Source: Conexibacter sp. CPCC 205762 (GTDB lineage: Bacteria > Actinomycetota > Thermoleophilia > Solirubrobacterales > Solirubrobacteraceae). Taken from it: 64,000 bases of DNA. Positions 34,287-44,228 of the stretch are shown piece by piece. Each line of letters begins with the position of its first letter. Within the stretch, counting starts at the first letter, position 1. The DNA lies in NCBI RefSeq assembly GCF_030646155.1, contig NZ_JAUTDN010000004.1:1-64000 (forward strand), read 5' to 3'. The notes beneath the pieces were generated by a model. It searched no databases and was not told the origin of the DNA. It was given only the letters and a program-made list of their open reading frames with translations. Position numbers and translations under genes: made by a program.

Positions 34287-35493
34287 GCAGCTGGACCCCG
34301 TCGCCGCGCGTGAGCTGGCGGCGATCGACGCCGCGCTGCTCGGCAACCCGCACGGTGCGATCGCGCCCGAGGACGCCGAGCTGGCCGAGCTGGCGACGCT
34401 GCTGGTCGCCGAGGCGCCGCGCCCGTCGTCGTCCTTCACGGCCGCGCTCGACGCGCGCGTGGAGCGCAGATTCGCGGGCGCGGCGGCGCGCGACGCCGCG
34501 CGCGGGGCGGCGCCGACCCGCCCTGCCCGCGTGCGCCGCCTTCCGCTCGTCCCGGCCTTCGCCGGGGTCGCGCTCACGGCCGTGCTGGCGCTGCTGGTGG
34601 CGTTCAACTCGCTCGACAGCAGCGGCGACCGGCCGGCCTCCTCCGCGGGCAGCTCGAGCGCGCTCGACTCGTCAGCCGGATCGGGCGCGTCCGCTCCGGG
34701 CGAGGCGCCGGCGACCGCGCCCGAGTCGGCGGCGCCCGATGCCGACGCCGCCGCGGGCGCCGCCGCGCCCGACCGCGCCGCGCCCCCGGCCGACGCGACG
34801 GCCGGCCGCAAGGTCGAGCAGTCCTCGACCGTCGAGCTGGGGGCGCCGGCCGACAAGGTCGACGACGTCGCCCAGGGCGTGCTCGGCGTCGTCGACCGCG
34901 CCGGCGGGATCGTCGACGAGTCGACCGTCGCCACCCGCACGGGCGGCGGCGAGGCGCGCTTCCAGCTGCGGATCCCCGCCGCGAGACTGCAGGCCGCGCT
35001 CGGCCAGCTGTCGAGACTGCCCGACGCGCAGGTGCTGTCGCGCACCGACGACACGCTCGACGTCAACCAGACGTACGTCTCCGTCGCGCGCAAGCTGGAC
35101 GGCGCGGAGGCCGAGCGCAGAGGCCTGCTGAGCGCGCTCGCGAAGACGAGCGACGCGGACGAGATCGACCGCCTGAAGGGGCGCCTCGGCAGCGTCGAGC
35201 AGCAGATCGCCGCGCTGCAGCGCAGCCAGCGCGCGCTCGACCGCCGCGTCGACTACAGCCGCGTCGACCTGACCGTGCGCGCGACCGCGGACGACGGCAG
35301 CGGCGGAGGCGGCGCGAGCTTCACGCCCGGCAGCGCGCTCGGCGACGCCGGCCGCGTGCTCGCCGTCACCGCCGGCGTGATCGTGATCGCGGCGGCGGCG
35401 CTGGTGCCGGTCGCGCTGCTGGCGCTGCTGGCGTGGCCGCTCGCGCGCGCCTCGCGCCGCCGCCGGCGCGAGCAGGCGCTCGACGGCGCCTAG
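34273..35493 (+). CDS. DUF4349 membrane protein, putative anti-sigma partner
   Basis: The 406-residue protein has a cytoplasmic N-terminus of about 95 residues. One transmembrane helix follows (LVPAFAGVALTAVLALLVAF), then a Ser/Ala/Pro-rich external linker. The DUF4349 core is VELGAPADKVDDVAQGVLGVVDRAGG and QLRIPAARLQAALGQLSRL, then an internal coiled coil around ERRGLLSALAKTSDADEIDRL. A second C-terminal helix and a basic tail end it. Its position directly after, and overlapping, an ECF sigma gene suggests that the N-terminus acts as an anti-sigma domain. No HC-C zinc motif is present. Confidence 0.75.
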   Translation: MRRREQLDPVAARELAAIDAALLGNPHGAIAPEDAELAELATLLVAEAPRPSSSFTAALDARVERRFAGAAARDAARGAAPTRPARVRRLPLVPAFAGVALTAVLALLVAFNSLDSSGDRPASSAGSSSALDSSAGSGASAPGEAPATAPESAAPDADAAAGAAAPDRAAPPADATAGRKVEQSSTVELGAPADKVDDVAQGVLGVVDRAGGIVDESTVATRTGGGEARFQLRIPAARLQAALGQLSRLPDAQVLSRTDDTLDVNQTYVSVARKLDGAEAERRGLLSALAKTSDADEIDRLKGRLGSVEQQIAALQRSQRALDRRVDYSRVDLTVRATADDGSGGGGASFTPGSALGDAGRVLAVTAGVIVIAAAALVPVALLALLAWPLARASRRRRREQALDGA

Positions 35494-35521
35494 GGGAAAC
35501 CCCCCGAAACGCGGGAGATAC

Positions 35522-35553
35522 GACGCCGCCGCCTCCGCGAAGGGGGCGGCGTC
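35522..35553 (+). terminator. Hairpin after the DUF4349 gene
   Basis: GACGCCGCC pairs with GGCGGCGTC around a 14-base loop, 28 bases past the stop and just before the crp start. Confidence 0.5.
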
Positions 35554-35568
35554 TGATACATACCTGGG

Positions 35569-36264
35569 GTGGCTACGAGCACCGAGGACACCGTCGCGCT
35601 CCTGGCGCGGGTGCCGACGTTCGAGGCGCTCGGCCCGGAGGAGCTGTCGCGCGTGGCGGAAGTGGCCGTCCCGCGCCGCTACGAGCCGGGCCGCGTGATC
35701 TTCCGCGAGAACGACGCCAGCGACACCTGCTACGTGCTCAAGCGCGGCCACGTGCGCGTGATCCGCGAGCACGCCGACGGCCGCACGATCACGCTCGCCA
35801 ACTTCGGTCCCGGCGACATCTTCGGCGAGCTGGCGATGTTCGAGGACGAGCGCCGCTCGGCGACCGTCGAGACGCTCGACGAGGTCGAGGCGATCGCGAT
35901 CCTCGGCTCCGACATGCGGCGGCTGATGCGCGAGCACCCGGACATCGCGGTCAAGCTCGTGATCTCGCTCGGGCGGCGGCTGCGCGCCGCCAACGAGCGC
36001 ATCTCCAGCCAGTCGTTCCAGACCGTCCAGAGCCGCGTCGCGACGGTCGTGATGCAGCTCGTCAAGGAGGCGCAGGACGAGGGCGCCGGCAACCGCGACG
36101 TGCTCGTCTCCGCGACCCAGGCCGACATAGCGAAGCTGGCCGGCTCCTCGCGCGAATCGGCCAGCCGCTTCCTCGCCGTGCTCGAACGCGCGGGTGTGAT
36201 CGAGCAGGGCCGGGGAAAGCTCACCGTCCATGACCCCTCGGCGCTCGAGCGCTATGTCTACTGA
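35569..36264 (+). CDS. crp: Crp/Fnr-family transcriptional regulator (CRP-like)
   Basis: The 231-residue protein has an N-terminal cyclic-nucleotide-binding barrel. The phosphate-binding cassette FGELAMFEDERRSATVE keeps the Gly-Glu-Leu and Arg-Ser that contact cAMP in E. coli CRP. The C-terminal winged helix contains ATQADIAKLAGSSRESASRFL; its Arg-Glu and following Arg correspond to the E. coli residues that read TGTGA. No Cys cluster for an Fnr iron-sulfur centre is seen. The start is GTG 35569. It overlaps the NUDIX gene. A perfect TGTGA-N6-TCACA site occurs at 3565-3580. Confidence 0.87.
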   Translation: MATSTEDTVALLARVPTFEALGPEELSRVAEVAVPRRYEPGRVIFRENDASDTCYVLKRGHVRVIREHADGRTITLANFGPGDIFGELAMFEDERRSATVETLDEVEAIAILGSDMRRLMREHPDIAVKLVISLGRRLRAANERISSQSFQTVQSRVATVVMQLVKEAQDEGAGNRDVLVSATQADIAKLAGSSRESASRFLAVLERAGVIEQGRGKLTVHDPSALERYVY

Positions 36265-36691
36265 GAACGACGGCCGCGAGCTGTCGGCCGGCGGCGTCGT
36301 CGTGCGCGGCGACGAGGTGATCGTGATCGTGCCGACGCGGCGCGGCGCGCAGGGCCAGAGAGTGCTCGGCCTGCCGAAGGGCCACGTCGACCCGGGCGAA
36401 AACGCCGAGCAGGCGGCGACGCGCGAGGTGCGCGAGGAGGCCGGCGTCGACGCCGAGCTGGTCAGCAAGCTCGGCGACGTGCGCTACTTCTACCAGCGCG
36501 ACGGCCAGCGGATCTTCAAGATGGTGCGCTTCTTCCTCTTCGACTACCGCCGCGGCAGCCTCGACGACCACGACGACGAGGTCGAGGAAGCGCGCTGGAT
36601 GCCGCTGGCGGAGGCGGCCAGAGCGCTCAGCTACAGAGGCGAGCGCGAGATGGTCGAGCGCGCGCTGTCCGCGATCGCGCAGGAACGATAG
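36254..36691 (+). CDS. NUDIX hydrolase
   Basis: The 145-residue protein carries a complete Nudix box: G-H-V-D-P-G-E-N near residue 47, then R-E-V-R-E-E-A-G-V. It hydrolyses nucleoside diphosphates linked to another moiety; LPKGHVDPGE resembles Ap4A/mutator-type members. Its start lies inside the end of crp, so translation is coupled. A short gap separates it from the ASCH gene. Confidence 0.85.
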   Translation: MSTENDGRELSAGGVVVRGDEVIVIVPTRRGAQGQRVLGLPKGHVDPGENAEQAATREVREEAGVDAELVSKLGDVRYFYQRDGQRIFKMVRFFLFDYRRGSLDDHDDEVEEARWMPLAEAARALSYRGEREMVERALSAIAQER

Positions 36692-36703
36692 GGTGGTGTC
36701 GCA

Positions 36704-37102
36704 GTGCGAGTCCTGAACTTCTACTCGGCCGTCTTCGCCGACCAGCTGCGGAACGGGCGCAAGACCGCCACGATCCGCCTCGGCGACAAGTCGCACAAGT
36801 ACCACAAGAACGAGTGCGTGCTGGTGACGATCGGCTACCAGTACTCGCCCCGCGAGCGGATCTTCCATGCCGTGATCGACGCCGTCGAGGTCAAGCGCGT
36901 GCGCGACCTCAGCCCGCGCGACATCGAGCACGACAACCCGGAGTTCCGCCGCACCGAGGAGATGATCCATTTCCTCGAGCAGATCTACGACCGCACCGTC
37001 TCGCTCGACGACACGGTCACCGTCGTGCGCTTCTCGCAGATCATCGAGCGCCCGCCGACGATCCGCGACCGCCTGCACGGCATCGGCGGCGCGCAGAACT
37101 GA
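36704..37102 (+). CDS. ASCH-domain protein
   Basis: The 132-residue protein has the ASCH/PUA-like fold signature: [29 protein letters not shown], in pieces, followed by a strand pattern and [16 protein letters not shown] domains bind RNA and are thought to act in translation or RNA modification; some have been linked to cytidine ribonucleoside chemistry. The start is GTG 36704, 12 bases after the NUDIX stop, with TAGGGT just upstream. It is followed by the groES control region. Confidence 0.75.
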   Translation: MRVLNFYSAVFADQLRNGRKTATIRLGDKSHKYHKNECVLVTIGYQYSPRERIFHAVIDAVEVKRVRDLSPRDIEHDNPEFRRTEEMIHFLEQIYDRTVSLDDTVTVVRFSQIIERPPTIRDRLHGIGGAQN

Positions 37103-37108
37103 TCGCTC

Positions 37109-37135
37109 TTGGCACTCCCCCGTTGGGAGTGCCAA
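37109..37135. promoter_or_regulatory. CIRCE operator 1 (HrcA site)
   Basis: TTGGCACTC-N9-GAGTGCCAA is a perfect inverted repeat and a G/C variant of the CIRCE consensus. HrcA should bind it and repress groESL at normal temperature. Confidence 0.93.
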
Positions 37136-37142
37136 ATCCTCC

Positions 37143-37171
37143 TTTCCATTCCGTCCGCGGGTGGCTATAGT
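37143..37171 (+). promoter_or_regulatory. groESL promoter between the two CIRCE elements
   Basis: TTTCCA (37143-37148), 17 bases, then TATAGT (37166-37171). The -10 lies between the CIRCE repeats, so both operators can occlude RNA polymerase. Confidence 0.6.
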
Positions 37172-37180
37172 GGACGCCAG

Positions 37181-37207
37181 TTGGCACTCTCATGCCGTGA
37201 GTGCCAA
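37181..37207. promoter_or_regulatory. CIRCE operator 2 (HrcA site)
   Basis: A second perfect TTGGCACTC-N9-GAGTGCCAA lies just downstream of the expected transcription start, 72 bases after the first. Confidence 0.93.
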
Positions 37208-37250
37208 GTCGTCACAGCGAACGCTCTTCCCACCCCGGAGGTTGCATCAC

Positions 37251-37547
37251 ATGTCGAAGCTCAAGCCCCTCGGCGATCGTCTGATCGTGAAGGCGGTCGA
37301 GGAGGAGGAGACCACCGCAAGCGGTCTCGTGCTTCCCGACACGGCCAAGGAGAAGCCCCAGAAGGGCAAGGTCGTCGCCGTCGGCGACGGTCGCTGGGAT
37401 GACGAGGGGGAGAAGCGGATCCCGCTCGACGTCGCCGAGGGCGACGAGGTCCTGTACAGCAAGTACGGCGGCACCGAGATCAAGATCGACGGCGAGGACC
37501 TGCTGGTCCTGCGCGAGTCGGACGTCCTCGCCAAGGTCACGGCGTAG
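37251..37547 (+). CDS. groES: Co-chaperonin GroES
   Basis: The 98-residue protein forms the heptameric lid of the GroEL chamber. [26 protein letters not shown] holds the mobile loop, and [26 protein letters not shown] the conserved end, as read in pieces. ATG 37251 is preceded by a GGAGG Shine-Dalgarno sequence. Two CIRCE operators control the transcript, and groEL follows 48 bases later. Codon use is strongly CGC/CGT for Arg, as expected for a highly expressed gene. Confidence 0.96.
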   Translation: MSKLKPLGDRLIVKAVEEEETTASGLVLPDTAKEKPQKGKVVAVGDGRWDDEGEKRIPLDVAEGDEVLYSKYGGTEIKIDGEDLLVLRESDVLAKVTA

Positions 37548-37595
37548 CAGCGCTCTCAGCGCTCCGCGGATCCAACAGGAGATAACGAACCAGAT

Positions 37596-39233
37596 ATGGC
37601 TCACAAGGAACTGAAGTACGACGCCGACGCCCGCAAGGCGCTCGAGGCCGGCGTCGACGCCGTCGCCAACGCCGTCAAGGTCACGCTCGGCCCGAAGGGC
37701 CGCTACGTCGTGCTCGACAAGAAGTTCGGCGCTCCCACGATCACGAACGACGGCGTCACGATCGCCCGTGAGATCGAGGTCGAGGACGTCTTCCAGAACC
37801 AGGGCGCGCAGCTCGTCCGCGAGGTCGCCACGGCGACCAACGACATCGCCGGCGATGGTACGACCACCGCCACGGTGCTCGCCCAGGCGATCGTCCGCAC
37901 CGGTCTGAAGAACGTCGCCGCCGGCGCCAACCCGCTCGGCCTCAAGCGCGGCATCGAGACGGCCGTCGAGCAGGTCGTCGCCTCGATCGGCAGCCTCTCG
38001 AAGGAGATCTCCGGCAAGGAGCAGATCGCTCGCGTCGCGACGATCTCGGCCGGCGACGAGGAGATCGGCGAGGTCATCGCCGACGCGATCGAGAAGGTCG
38101 GCAAGGACGGCGTCGTGAACGTCGAGGAGGGCCAGACGTTCGGCATGGACCTCGAGTTCACCGAGGGCATGCAGTTCGACAAGGGCTACATCTCGCCCTA
38201 CATGGTCACCGACCAGGACCGCATGGAGGCCGTGCTCGAGGATCCCTACATCCTCATCGCGAACTCCAAGATCGGCTCCGTCCGCGACGTGCTGCCGGTC
38301 CTCGAGGCCGTCATCCAGTCGGGCAAGCCGCTCCTGATCATCGCCGAGGACGTCGAGGGCGAGGCGCTCGCGACGCTCGTCGTCAACAAGCTGCGCGGCA
38401 CCTTCACGGGCGTCGCGGTCAAGGCGCCGGGCTTCGGCGACCGCCGCAAGCGCATGCTCGAGGACATCGCGATCCTCTCCGGCGGCGAGGTCATCACCGA
38501 GGACCTCGGCCTCAAGCTCGAGAACACGCAGATCTCGCAGCTCGGCCGCGCCCGCCGCGTCGTCGTCGCCAAGGACAACACGACCGTCATCGACGGTGCC
38601 GGCGACGCCGAGGCGATCAAGGGCCGCATCAAGCAGATCAAGTCGGAGATCGAGACCACGGACTCGGACTTCGACCGTGAGAAGCTCCAGGAGCGTCTCG
38701 CCAAGCTCTCCGGCGGCGTCGCCGTCGTGAAGGTCGGCGCGGCGACCGAGACGGAGATGAAGGAGAAGAAGCACCGCGTCGAGGACGCGCTGCAGGCCAC
38801 GCGCGCCGCCCTCGAGGAGGGCATCGTGCCCGGCGGCGGCGTCGCGCTGCTGCAGTCGGCCGACGCGATCGACCTCGACGGCATCACCGACGAGGACGAG
38901 AAGACCGGCGCGCGCATCATCCTGCGCTCGCTCGAGGAGCCGCTCCGTCAGATCTCGCACAACGCGGGTCTCGAGGGCTCGGTCGTCGTCAACGACGTCC
39001 GCAAGGCTGAGAAGGGCTTCGGCCTCAACGCCGCGACCGGCGAGATCGTCGACCTCGTCGCCGCCGGCGTCATCGACCCGGCGATGGTGACGCGCTCCGC
39101 GCTCCAGAACGCCGCGTCGATCGCCAAGAACATCCTCACGACCGAGGCGATCGTCGCCGAGGTGCCGGAGAAGGACGGCGGCGCCATGGGCGGCGGCATG
39201 CCCGACATGGGCGGCATGGGCGGCATGATGTAA
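37596..39233 (+). CDS. groEL: Chaperonin GroEL
   Basis: The 545-residue chaperonin has the ATP-binding segment [14 protein letters not shown] near residue 82 and the flexible C-terminal tail of Gly-Gly-Met repeats ending in GGMM. It is full length. The Gly-Gly-Met tail, rather than a His-rich one, marks the main housekeeping GroEL type of actinobacteria (GroEL2-like). No AGA Arg codon is apparent. Transcription ends at a strong hairpin. Confidence 0.97.
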   Translation: MAHKELKYDADARKALEAGVDAVANAVKVTLGPKGRYVVLDKKFGAPTITNDGVTIAREIEVEDVFQNQGAQLVREVATATNDIAGDGTTTATVLAQAIVRTGLKNVAAGANPLGLKRGIETAVEQVVASIGSLSKEISGKEQIARVATISAGDEEIGEVIADAIEKVGKDGVVNVEEGQTFGMDLEFTEGMQFDKGYISPYMVTDQDRMEAVLEDPYILIANSKIGSVRDVLPVLEAVIQSGKPLLIIAEDVEGEALATLVVNKLRGTFTGVAVKAPGFGDRRKRMLEDIAILSGGEVITEDLGLKLENTQISQLGRARRVVVAKDNTTVIDGAGDAEAIKGRIKQIKSEIETTDSDFDREKLQERLAKLSGGVAVVKVGAATETEMKEKKHRVEDALQATRAALEEGIVPGGGVALLQSADAIDLDGITDEDEKTGARIILRSLEEPLRQISHNAGLEGSVVVNDVRKAEKGFGLNAATGEIVDLVAAGVIDPAMVTRSALQNAASIAKNILTTEAIVAEVPEKDGGAMGGGMPDMGGMGGMM

Positions 39234-39280
39234 GGAGGCCCCTGGCCTCTCTGGAGCAGCCGCTCCGCCAGCAGTCTCTC

Positions 39281-39308
39281 GAAGGGCCCGGCAACCGCCG
39301 GGCCCTTC
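39281..39308. terminator. Strong hairpin terminator after groEL
   Basis: GAAGGGCCCGGC pairs perfectly with GCCGGGCCCTTC around AACC. It lies between convergent groEL and the deoR gene and may serve both. Confidence 0.85.
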
Positions 39309-39314
39309 GTCGTC

Positions 39315-40085
39315 CTAGGCGACGGTGACGGTGATGCCGGTGTCGTCGGCGATCGAGGCGGCGGGGGCCGTCAGCGGGAGGTCGGTGACGATGCGGTCGA
39401 CGGCGACGGCGTCGCAGACGTGGACGAGGCCGGCCATCGAGAACTTCTCCGCGTCAGCGAGCAGGGCGACCTCGGCGGAGGCCTCGATCATCGCCCGCTT
39501 GATCGGCACCTCGACCATCGTCGAGTCCCAGATCGCGAGGCCGGCGTCGACGCCGCTGGTGCCGAGGAACAGCAGGTCGGCTCTCAGCTGGCGCAGCGTG
39601 CTCTCGGCCAGCACGCCGACGAGCGAGCGGTAGTTGCGGCGCAGCAGGCCGCCGGGCAGGATCAGCTCGATGTCGGCGTCGCCGACCAGCTCGTCGTAGA
39701 CGGCCATGCTCGTCGTCACGACCGTGATCCTTCTGCCGTGCAGGTGACGGGCCGCCTGCAGCGTGGTCGTGCCGATGTCGATCATCAGCGTCTGGCCGTC
39801 CTCGACCAGCGCGGCGGCGGCCGCGCCGATGCGGTTCTTGGCGTCGAGCCGGACGACGACGATCTCGTCGAACGACTGCTCGCCGCTGACCTGGACGGCG
39901 CCGCCGCGGACGCGCTCGATGTAGCCCTCGCGCGCGAGCGCGTCGAGGTCGCGCCGGACCGTCATCTCCGAGACGCCGAAGCTGCGGGCGAGGTCGGCGA
40001 CGTGCATCGGGCTGGTGCGGACGGCGCGCAGCATCTCCTGCCGTCGCTGCGCGGGGATCGTGTGGCGCTGGCGCGAGACGCTCAT
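39315..40085 (-). CDS. DeoR-family transcriptional regulator (paralogue A)
   Basis: The 256-residue protein has the HTH QRRQEMLRAVR ... VADLARSFGVSEMTVRRDLDAL and the sensor domain with MIDIGTTTLQAARHL, FLGTSGVD and LLADAEKFS. By eye it is more than half identical to the DeoR at 51716-52462 along its length, including DSTMVEVPIKRAMI. It is not in a catabolic operon; its only same-strand neighbour is the PIG-L deacetylase gene upstream. It may co-regulate that gene or the eight-gene operon beyond it. Confidence 0.85.
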   Translation of the reverse strand: MSVSRQRHTIPAQRRQEMLRAVRTSPMHVADLARSFGVSEMTVRRDLDALAREGYIERVRGGAVQVSGEQSFDEIVVVRLDAKNRIGAAAAALVEDGQTLMIDIGTTTLQAARHLHGRRITVVTTSMAVYDELVGDADIELILPGGLLRRNYRSLVGVLAESTLRQLRADLLFLGTSGVDAGLAIWDSTMVEVPIKRAMIEASAEVALLADAEKFSMAGLVHVCDAVAVDRIVTDLPLTAPAASIADDTGITVTVA

Positions 40086-40113
40086 GGCTCGGAGGCTTGT
40101 ATCAGAAAGACGC

Positions 40114-40143
40114 GCGGCCCCGGTCACCAAGGACCGGGGCCGC
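40114..40143 (-). terminator. Hairpin terminator of the PIG-L gene
   Basis: GCGGCCCCGGTC pairs perfectly with GACCGGGGCCGC around a six-base loop. It lies just past the stop of the minus-strand deacetylase gene. Confidence 0.75.
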
Positions 40144-40161
40144 CGCGTCAGGCGTGGCCGT

Positions 40162-43100
40162 CTAGCGGACGCTGATCGGCAGCGTGCGCTTGCCGCTGGC
40201 CGAGACGGTCGAGCTGACCGTCTTGCCGTCCTTGCTGACGGTGACGACGACCTTCTGCGCGCGCGTGACGCGCTTGGCCGTCTTCAACGACAGCGTCACC
40301 GAGCCGCGTGCGCTGCGGGTGACGCGCTTCTTGCTGTTGGCGAGACGGGCGCTCGCCTTCAGCTTGCTGCTCTTCTTCGTCGCGCCCGACTCGCGCACGA
40401 CGCACTTCACGGTGCGGCCCTTCACGAGCGTGCAGGAGACGGTGACGAGCACCTTGTCGCCCTTGGCGCCCTTCGGACCGGTGTCGCCCTTCGGCCCCTG
40501 CGGGCCGGTGGAGCCGGCCGGGCCGGCGGGACCCTGCGGGCCGGGCTGGCCCTGCGGACCCTCGGGGCCGGGAGCGCCGTCGGCGCTTCTGGCCGTGTAG
40601 CTGGCCGCGCGCGCCATGTAGTCGCCGTCGCCGCTGTAGCGGGCGGTGACCGTGTGGCCGCGGGGCGTGTCGATCGCGTCGACCGTCAGCTCGGCGCGAC
40701 CCTGCGCGTCGAGCTTGACCGGCGCGCCGACGTCGGCGCCGTCGAGCTGGAACTGCACCGTGCCGGTCGCGGCGCCCGGGAACGGCGTCGTGCCGGCGAC
40801 GCGAGCGCGCAGCTCGACCTCGGCCGGGCCGTCGGCGTCGGCGACCTCAGCCGCCGTCACCGTCAGCTTCGCCTGCGCCAGCGGCAGCGCCAGCGCCTGC
40901 ACCTCGTCGGCCGGCGTCAGGTACGAGACGAGCGCCGTGCCGTCGGCGGCGAGCTTCGCGCGGCCGGCGGCGTCGAGCGGGATCGTCACGTGCTGCGTGC
41001 CGGCGGTGACCGCGATCTCCTGCGCTCCCACGACGCGCCCGTTCTGGTCGCTGCCCCAGACCGGGTAGCCGCCGTCGGTGACGGTGCAGGCGTCGAGGCC
41101 GTAGCTGGCGAGGTCGAGCAGCGACGAGGCCGCGTTCGGCAGCGCGCAGCTGCTGGTGTAGACCGGGATCGAGCCGGTCAGGCCCGACCACAGGTAGACG
41201 CGGGCCGTGCCCGAGCCGGTCGAGGTGACGTCGAGCTCGGCGCTGTCGGCGCCCAGTCTGACGTTGCTGACCGTGATGCTGTTGCTCGCCGGGGCGGGCG
41301 TGCGGCCGGCGATCGGGACGCCGTCCCGGGCCGACTGCGCGATCGTCTGCGGCGAGGTGGTGCCGTCGAGGTTGGAGCTGGAGACGATCGGCAGCGACGG
41401 AGTCGTCGGACGGCCGACCGGCGGCGTGTAGTTCGCCACTCTCGCGTGGCCCCAGCGGTACGGAGCGGCCTGCACGCCGTTGATCGCCGACCACGCCAGA
41501 CGGGTCTGGTTGGCGTCGATGTGGCGCAGCGCGGTGGTGCCGGCGGCCGCGTTGTTGTCGTTGTCGTACGGCGTGATGTTGAGCGCCATCTTCTGCGGAT
41601 CGACGGCGGCCGGGAGGTCGGCCATCGGGATCTTGACCTCGAGGTCGTAGCCGCCGCCCGCGTAGCTGTGGTCGGCGGTCGTCTCGTTCGTGCCGATCCA
41701 TCTGGCGGTCGACTTGACCTCGACGCCGGGCGCGTTCGGGCCGTCTCTGACCGCGTCCGCGAGCGGGCCGGTCGAGTAGCCCTGGTGGTTGTCGGCGTCA
41801 CGCGACCAGCAGGGGCCGTTGACGCCGTTGCCGTTTCTGCCCTCGGGGTCTCTCGTGTACGGGAAGACGCCGAGCTTGAACGTGTTGGCGGTGTCGAAGC
41901 TCGACTCGTTGGCGGTGCCGCGCGGGTCGATCAGGATCTCGACCGAGTCGGCCAGCCAGTGCGCGACGCACTCCGACGGAGTGACGGCGTAGCCCTGGTA
42001 GTCGTCCTGCACGTGGATCCAGAAGTAGAGCGCGTCACCTCTGTGCGAGACCTGCGCCCAGCTCGATCTGGCAGAGCCGGGGACCGTCGTCTCGGAGCCG
42101 CAGTCGACGCCGTTGGGCGTGCATCTCTTGCCGCCCTCCCAGTAGCGGCCGATGTCGAGTCTCTCGCCCGTGTACTCGCCGGCGCTGTATCTGCCGTCGA
42201 CGACCGGGGCGGTCGTCTCCTCCGGGATCGTCGTGACGGGGACGACGGCCAGCGTCATCGTCTCGGCGCCGGTGCCAGCGCTCGGCTGGTCGTACGTCGT
42301 GTCGATTCTGACGCTCGCGAGCGGGCTCGTCGGCAGGCTCGTGTCGGTGTTGGTGACGTCGAACGAGACCGTCGTGTCGGCGCCGGCGGCGAGCGAGCCG
42401 TAGGACTTGGTCGCCTGCGGGGAGGTGAAGTTCGCCGGCAGCGTCAGTCTCACGTCGCCGGTCTGGGCGACGGTCGACCAGTTGTGGACGGCGACTCTGA
42501 TCGTCTTCGTCTCGCCGACGCCGATCGACTGCAGCGCGAGCGAGCGGCCGAGGCGGCGCGCCAGCGGCGCGGTTCTCTCCGCCCACTGGTCGTACTCGGC
42601 CCAGGTGCCCCAGCGCTCGAGGCGACCCTCGACCGGCGAGACGACCTGCACGACGCCGTCGGTGTAGCCGGTCGCCGAGCCGGAGCTGACGAGCGCGCTT
42701 ATCTTCGCGTTGCCGAGCGTGGCGCCCGCGGCCGGCGTGACCGTGAAGGTGACGGCGGTCTCGGCGGACGAGTTGGTCGCCGGCAGCGTCTTGCTCGCCG
42801 CGTCGACCGTCCAGCCGGACGGGACCGTCAGTCTGACGTCACCCGCCGGGATCGTCGCGCCGCCGGACTTCAGCCGCAGCGTCGCGTCGAACGCCTGGCC
42901 GGGCGTGTTGTAGAAGCGCGAGAAGGTCAACCGCTCGGTCGTGCCCAGCGGCAGGCCGCCGGGATCCTGGACGGTCGCGCCGTAGAGGATCGCGTCGTCA
43001 CGGCCGGCGAGGCTGTTGGCCGTGCCGTCGGCTCTCAGGTTCGGCTGGAAGGGGACGGCCGCGAACGTCTGCCCGAAGCGCGAGCAGGAGGGGTCGGCGA

Positions 43101-43968
43101 CGGTCTGGAACATCGTGCGGCTCTGCGTCGGGTACGCGAGGCGGCCCTCGGAGGCGACCTGCGCCCACGACTTCGGCGTGCCCGCGGGCTTGCCCTGGAC
43201 GTTGCCCTCGGCCCACTTGTAGGGCGAGTCGTAGCCGAGCCAGACGCCGTTGACGGTGTCGAGGTTCGTCGCGCCGGGGACGAAGCCGCTGGTGCAGTTG
43301 GCGGCGAGCGCGTTGCCGCCGGTGCCGGTCGTCGAGCCGCCGGAGAAGACCTTCTTGACCTGCCAGGTGCTGAGCGCGCCCGGCCCGGTCAGCTGCTCGG
43401 GGAACATCGTCGGGTCGGCAGCGGCCTGCATGCCCTCCCAGATGTAGCGGCCGGCCTGCTGGTGGTTGCCGTGGCCGGCGCCCTGGATCGTCGGGTTGAA
43501 GCCGATGTAGACGTCCGGCTGCGTCATGCGGATGATCCGCGTGATCCGGCGCAGCGTCTCGTCCTGTCTCCAGAAGTACTGCGTCAGCGGGGCGCTGAGG
43601 TTGTAGAAGAAGTCGACGCGATCGAGGTTGAAGATGTCGACCGTGCCGGAGCGGTAGTGGGCGACGCGGTCCTCGTTCTCGCGTCGCAGGCCGAGCGCGG
43701 GACCGATCTCGGTGCCGGCGCCGTTGCCGCCGCCCTCGCCGCGCGTGACCATGATGATCCCGCACTTGGTGTCGTAGCGCTCGTGCCAGACACCGCACGG
43801 CCCGATGATCGAGGTGTCGTCGTCGGGGTGCGCCCACTCCCCCATGACGTTGATCTTCACACCCTTCCCGGCTCTGTAGACCGGCGCGGGCGCGGCCTGC
43901 GCCGTACCCGCGGTGAGGGCCGCGGCCCCCAAGACCGCTGCCGCTGCTGTAGCCCAAAGGCGCTTCAC
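40162..43968 (-). CDS. Secreted multidomain PIG-L deacetylase with CBM9-like, Ig-like and collagen-like regions
   Basis: The 1268-residue protein starts at GTG 43968 behind a GGAGGA Shine-Dalgarno sequence. It has a Sec signal with probable cleavage after A-Q-A (about 25). The PIG-L/LmbE domain follows: A-H-P-D-D-D at 46-51, and GHGNHQQAG near 155. Such domains deacetylate N-acetylglucosaminyl groups. Next come a NEW3-like beta domain ([19 protein letters not shown]), a CBM9-like domain ([16 protein letters not shown] ... [11 protein letters not shown]), an Ig-like repeat ([13 protein letters not shown]), 14 uninterrupted Gly-X-Y triplets, and a basic C-terminal beta domain. It is Arg-AGA rich. 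The likely target is an acetylated amino-sugar polymer or cell-surface glycan. Confidence 0.8.
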   Translation of the reverse strand: MKRLWATAAAAVLGAAALTAGTAQAAPAPVYRAGKGVKINVMGEWAHPDDDTSIIGPCGVWHERYDTKCGIIMVTRGEGGGNGAGTEIGPALGLRRENEDRVAHYRSGTVDIFNLDRVDFFYNLSAPLTQYFWRQDETLRRITRIIRMTQPDVYIGFNPTIQGAGHGNHQQAGRYIWEGMQAAADPTMFPEQLTGPGALSTWQVKKVFSGGSTTGTGGNALAANCTSGFVPGATNLDTVNGVWLGYDSPYKWAEGNVQGKPAGTPKSWAQVASEGRLAYPTQSRTMFQTVADPSCSRFGQTFAAVPFQPNLRADGTANSLAGRDDAILYGATVQDPGGLPLGTTERLTFSRFYNTPGQAFDATLRLKSGGATIPAGDVRLTVPSGWTVDAASKTLPATNSSAETAVTFTVTPAAGATLGNAKISALVSSGSATGYTDGVVQVVSPVEGRLERWGTWAEYDQWAERTAPLARRLGRSLALQSIGVGETKTIRVAVHNWSTVAQTGDVRLTLPANFTSPQATKSYGSLAAGADTTVSFDVTNTDTSLPTSPLASVRIDTTYDQPSAGTGAETMTLAVVPVTTIPEETTAPVVDGRYSAGEYTGERLDIGRYWEGGKRCTPNGVDCGSETTVPGSARSSWAQVSHRGDALYFWIHVQDDYQGYAVTPSECVAHWLADSVEILIDPRGTANESSFDTANTFKLGVFPYTRDPEGRNGNGVNGPCWSRDADNHQGYSTGPLADAVRDGPNAPGVEVKSTARWIGTNETTADHSYAGGGYDLEVKIPMADLPAAVDPQKMALNITPYDNDNNAAAGTTALRHIDANQTRLAWSAINGVQAAPYRWGHARVANYTPPVGRPTTPSLPIVSSSNLDGTTSPQTIAQSARDGVPIAGRTPAPASNSITVSNVRLGADSAELDVTSTGSGTARVYLWSGLTGSIPVYTSSCALPNAASSLLDLASYGLDACTVTDGGYPVWGSDQNGRVVGAQEIAVTAGTQHVTIPLDAAGRAKLAADGTALVSYLTPADEVQALALPLAQAKLTVTAAEVADADGPAEVELRARVAGTTPFPGAATGTVQFQLDGADVGAPVKLDAQGRAELTVDAIDTPRGHTVTARYSGDGDYMARAASYTARSADGAPGPEGPQGQPGPQGPAGPAGSTGPQGPKGDTGPKGAKGDKVLVTVSCTLVKGRTVKCVVRESGATKKSSKLKASARLANSKKRVTRSARGSVTLSLKTAKRVTRAQKVVVTVSKDGKTVSSTVSASGKRTLPISVR
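40453..40578 (-). repeat. Collagen-like Gly-X-Y repeat (14 triplets) in the deacetylase
   Basis: Fourteen consecutive triplets ([12 protein letters not shown] ... [12 protein letters not shown]) are encoded in frame. Pro is frequent at X and Gln/Lys at Y. Such tracts form trimeric triple helices in bacterial surface proteins. Confidence 0.9.
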
Positions 43969-44065
43969 ACCACTTCCTCCTGTCGGGGACAGACTTGCAA
44001 CGCCGCGCGGGTCCGAACCACATCTCACAGCTTCGGACTACTTCGCACAACGTTAGTGAGATGTG

Positions 44066-44094
44066 AACTTAGAACTCACCCTCACACATGTCAA
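44066..44094 (-). promoter_or_regulatory. Promoter TTGACA-N17-TAAGTT of the PIG-L gene
   Basis: On the minus strand, TTGACA (44089-44094), a 17-base spacer and TAAGTT (44066-44071) form the best sigma-70-type promoter in the window. It gives a leader of roughly 90 bases before GTG 43968. The surrounding DNA is AT-richer than elsewhere. Confidence 0.75.
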
Positions 44095-44173
44095 GAAAAG
44101 CGCTCAATCTGCTGTTTACAAGGGTCAGACCGTCGCTAACAGAAAATCACAGATTCGAACATCCATGAACGAC

Positions 44174-44204
44174 GAACAGCGCGGCAATGTGAGCCGCGCT
44201 GTTC
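44174..44204 (-). terminator. Hairpin at the end of the second sugar operon
   Basis: GAACAGCGCGGC pairs perfectly with GCCGCGCTGTTC around a seven-base loop, 24 bases past the stop of the SIS gene. Confidence 0.7.
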
Positions 44205-44228
44205 GCGCTGGGGGTTCAGGAGGGCCCC

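Noticed and set aside
34531..34820. Ala/Pro/Ser-rich stretch in the DUF4349 protein considered as a frameshifted segment.
   Set aside because: The frame is continuous, a transmembrane helix precedes it and the DUF4349 core follows, so it is an ordinary external linker.
39240..39308. Repeats after groEL considered as a small RNA or attachment site.
   Set aside because: The structure is a simple perfect hairpin between convergent genes, fully explained as a terminator.
40015..44139. A 1374-codon plus-strand frame opposite the PIG-L gene.
   Set aside because: Composition (Arg, Ala, Gly, Val, Asp) and the absence of any motif show it is the antisense of the real gene.
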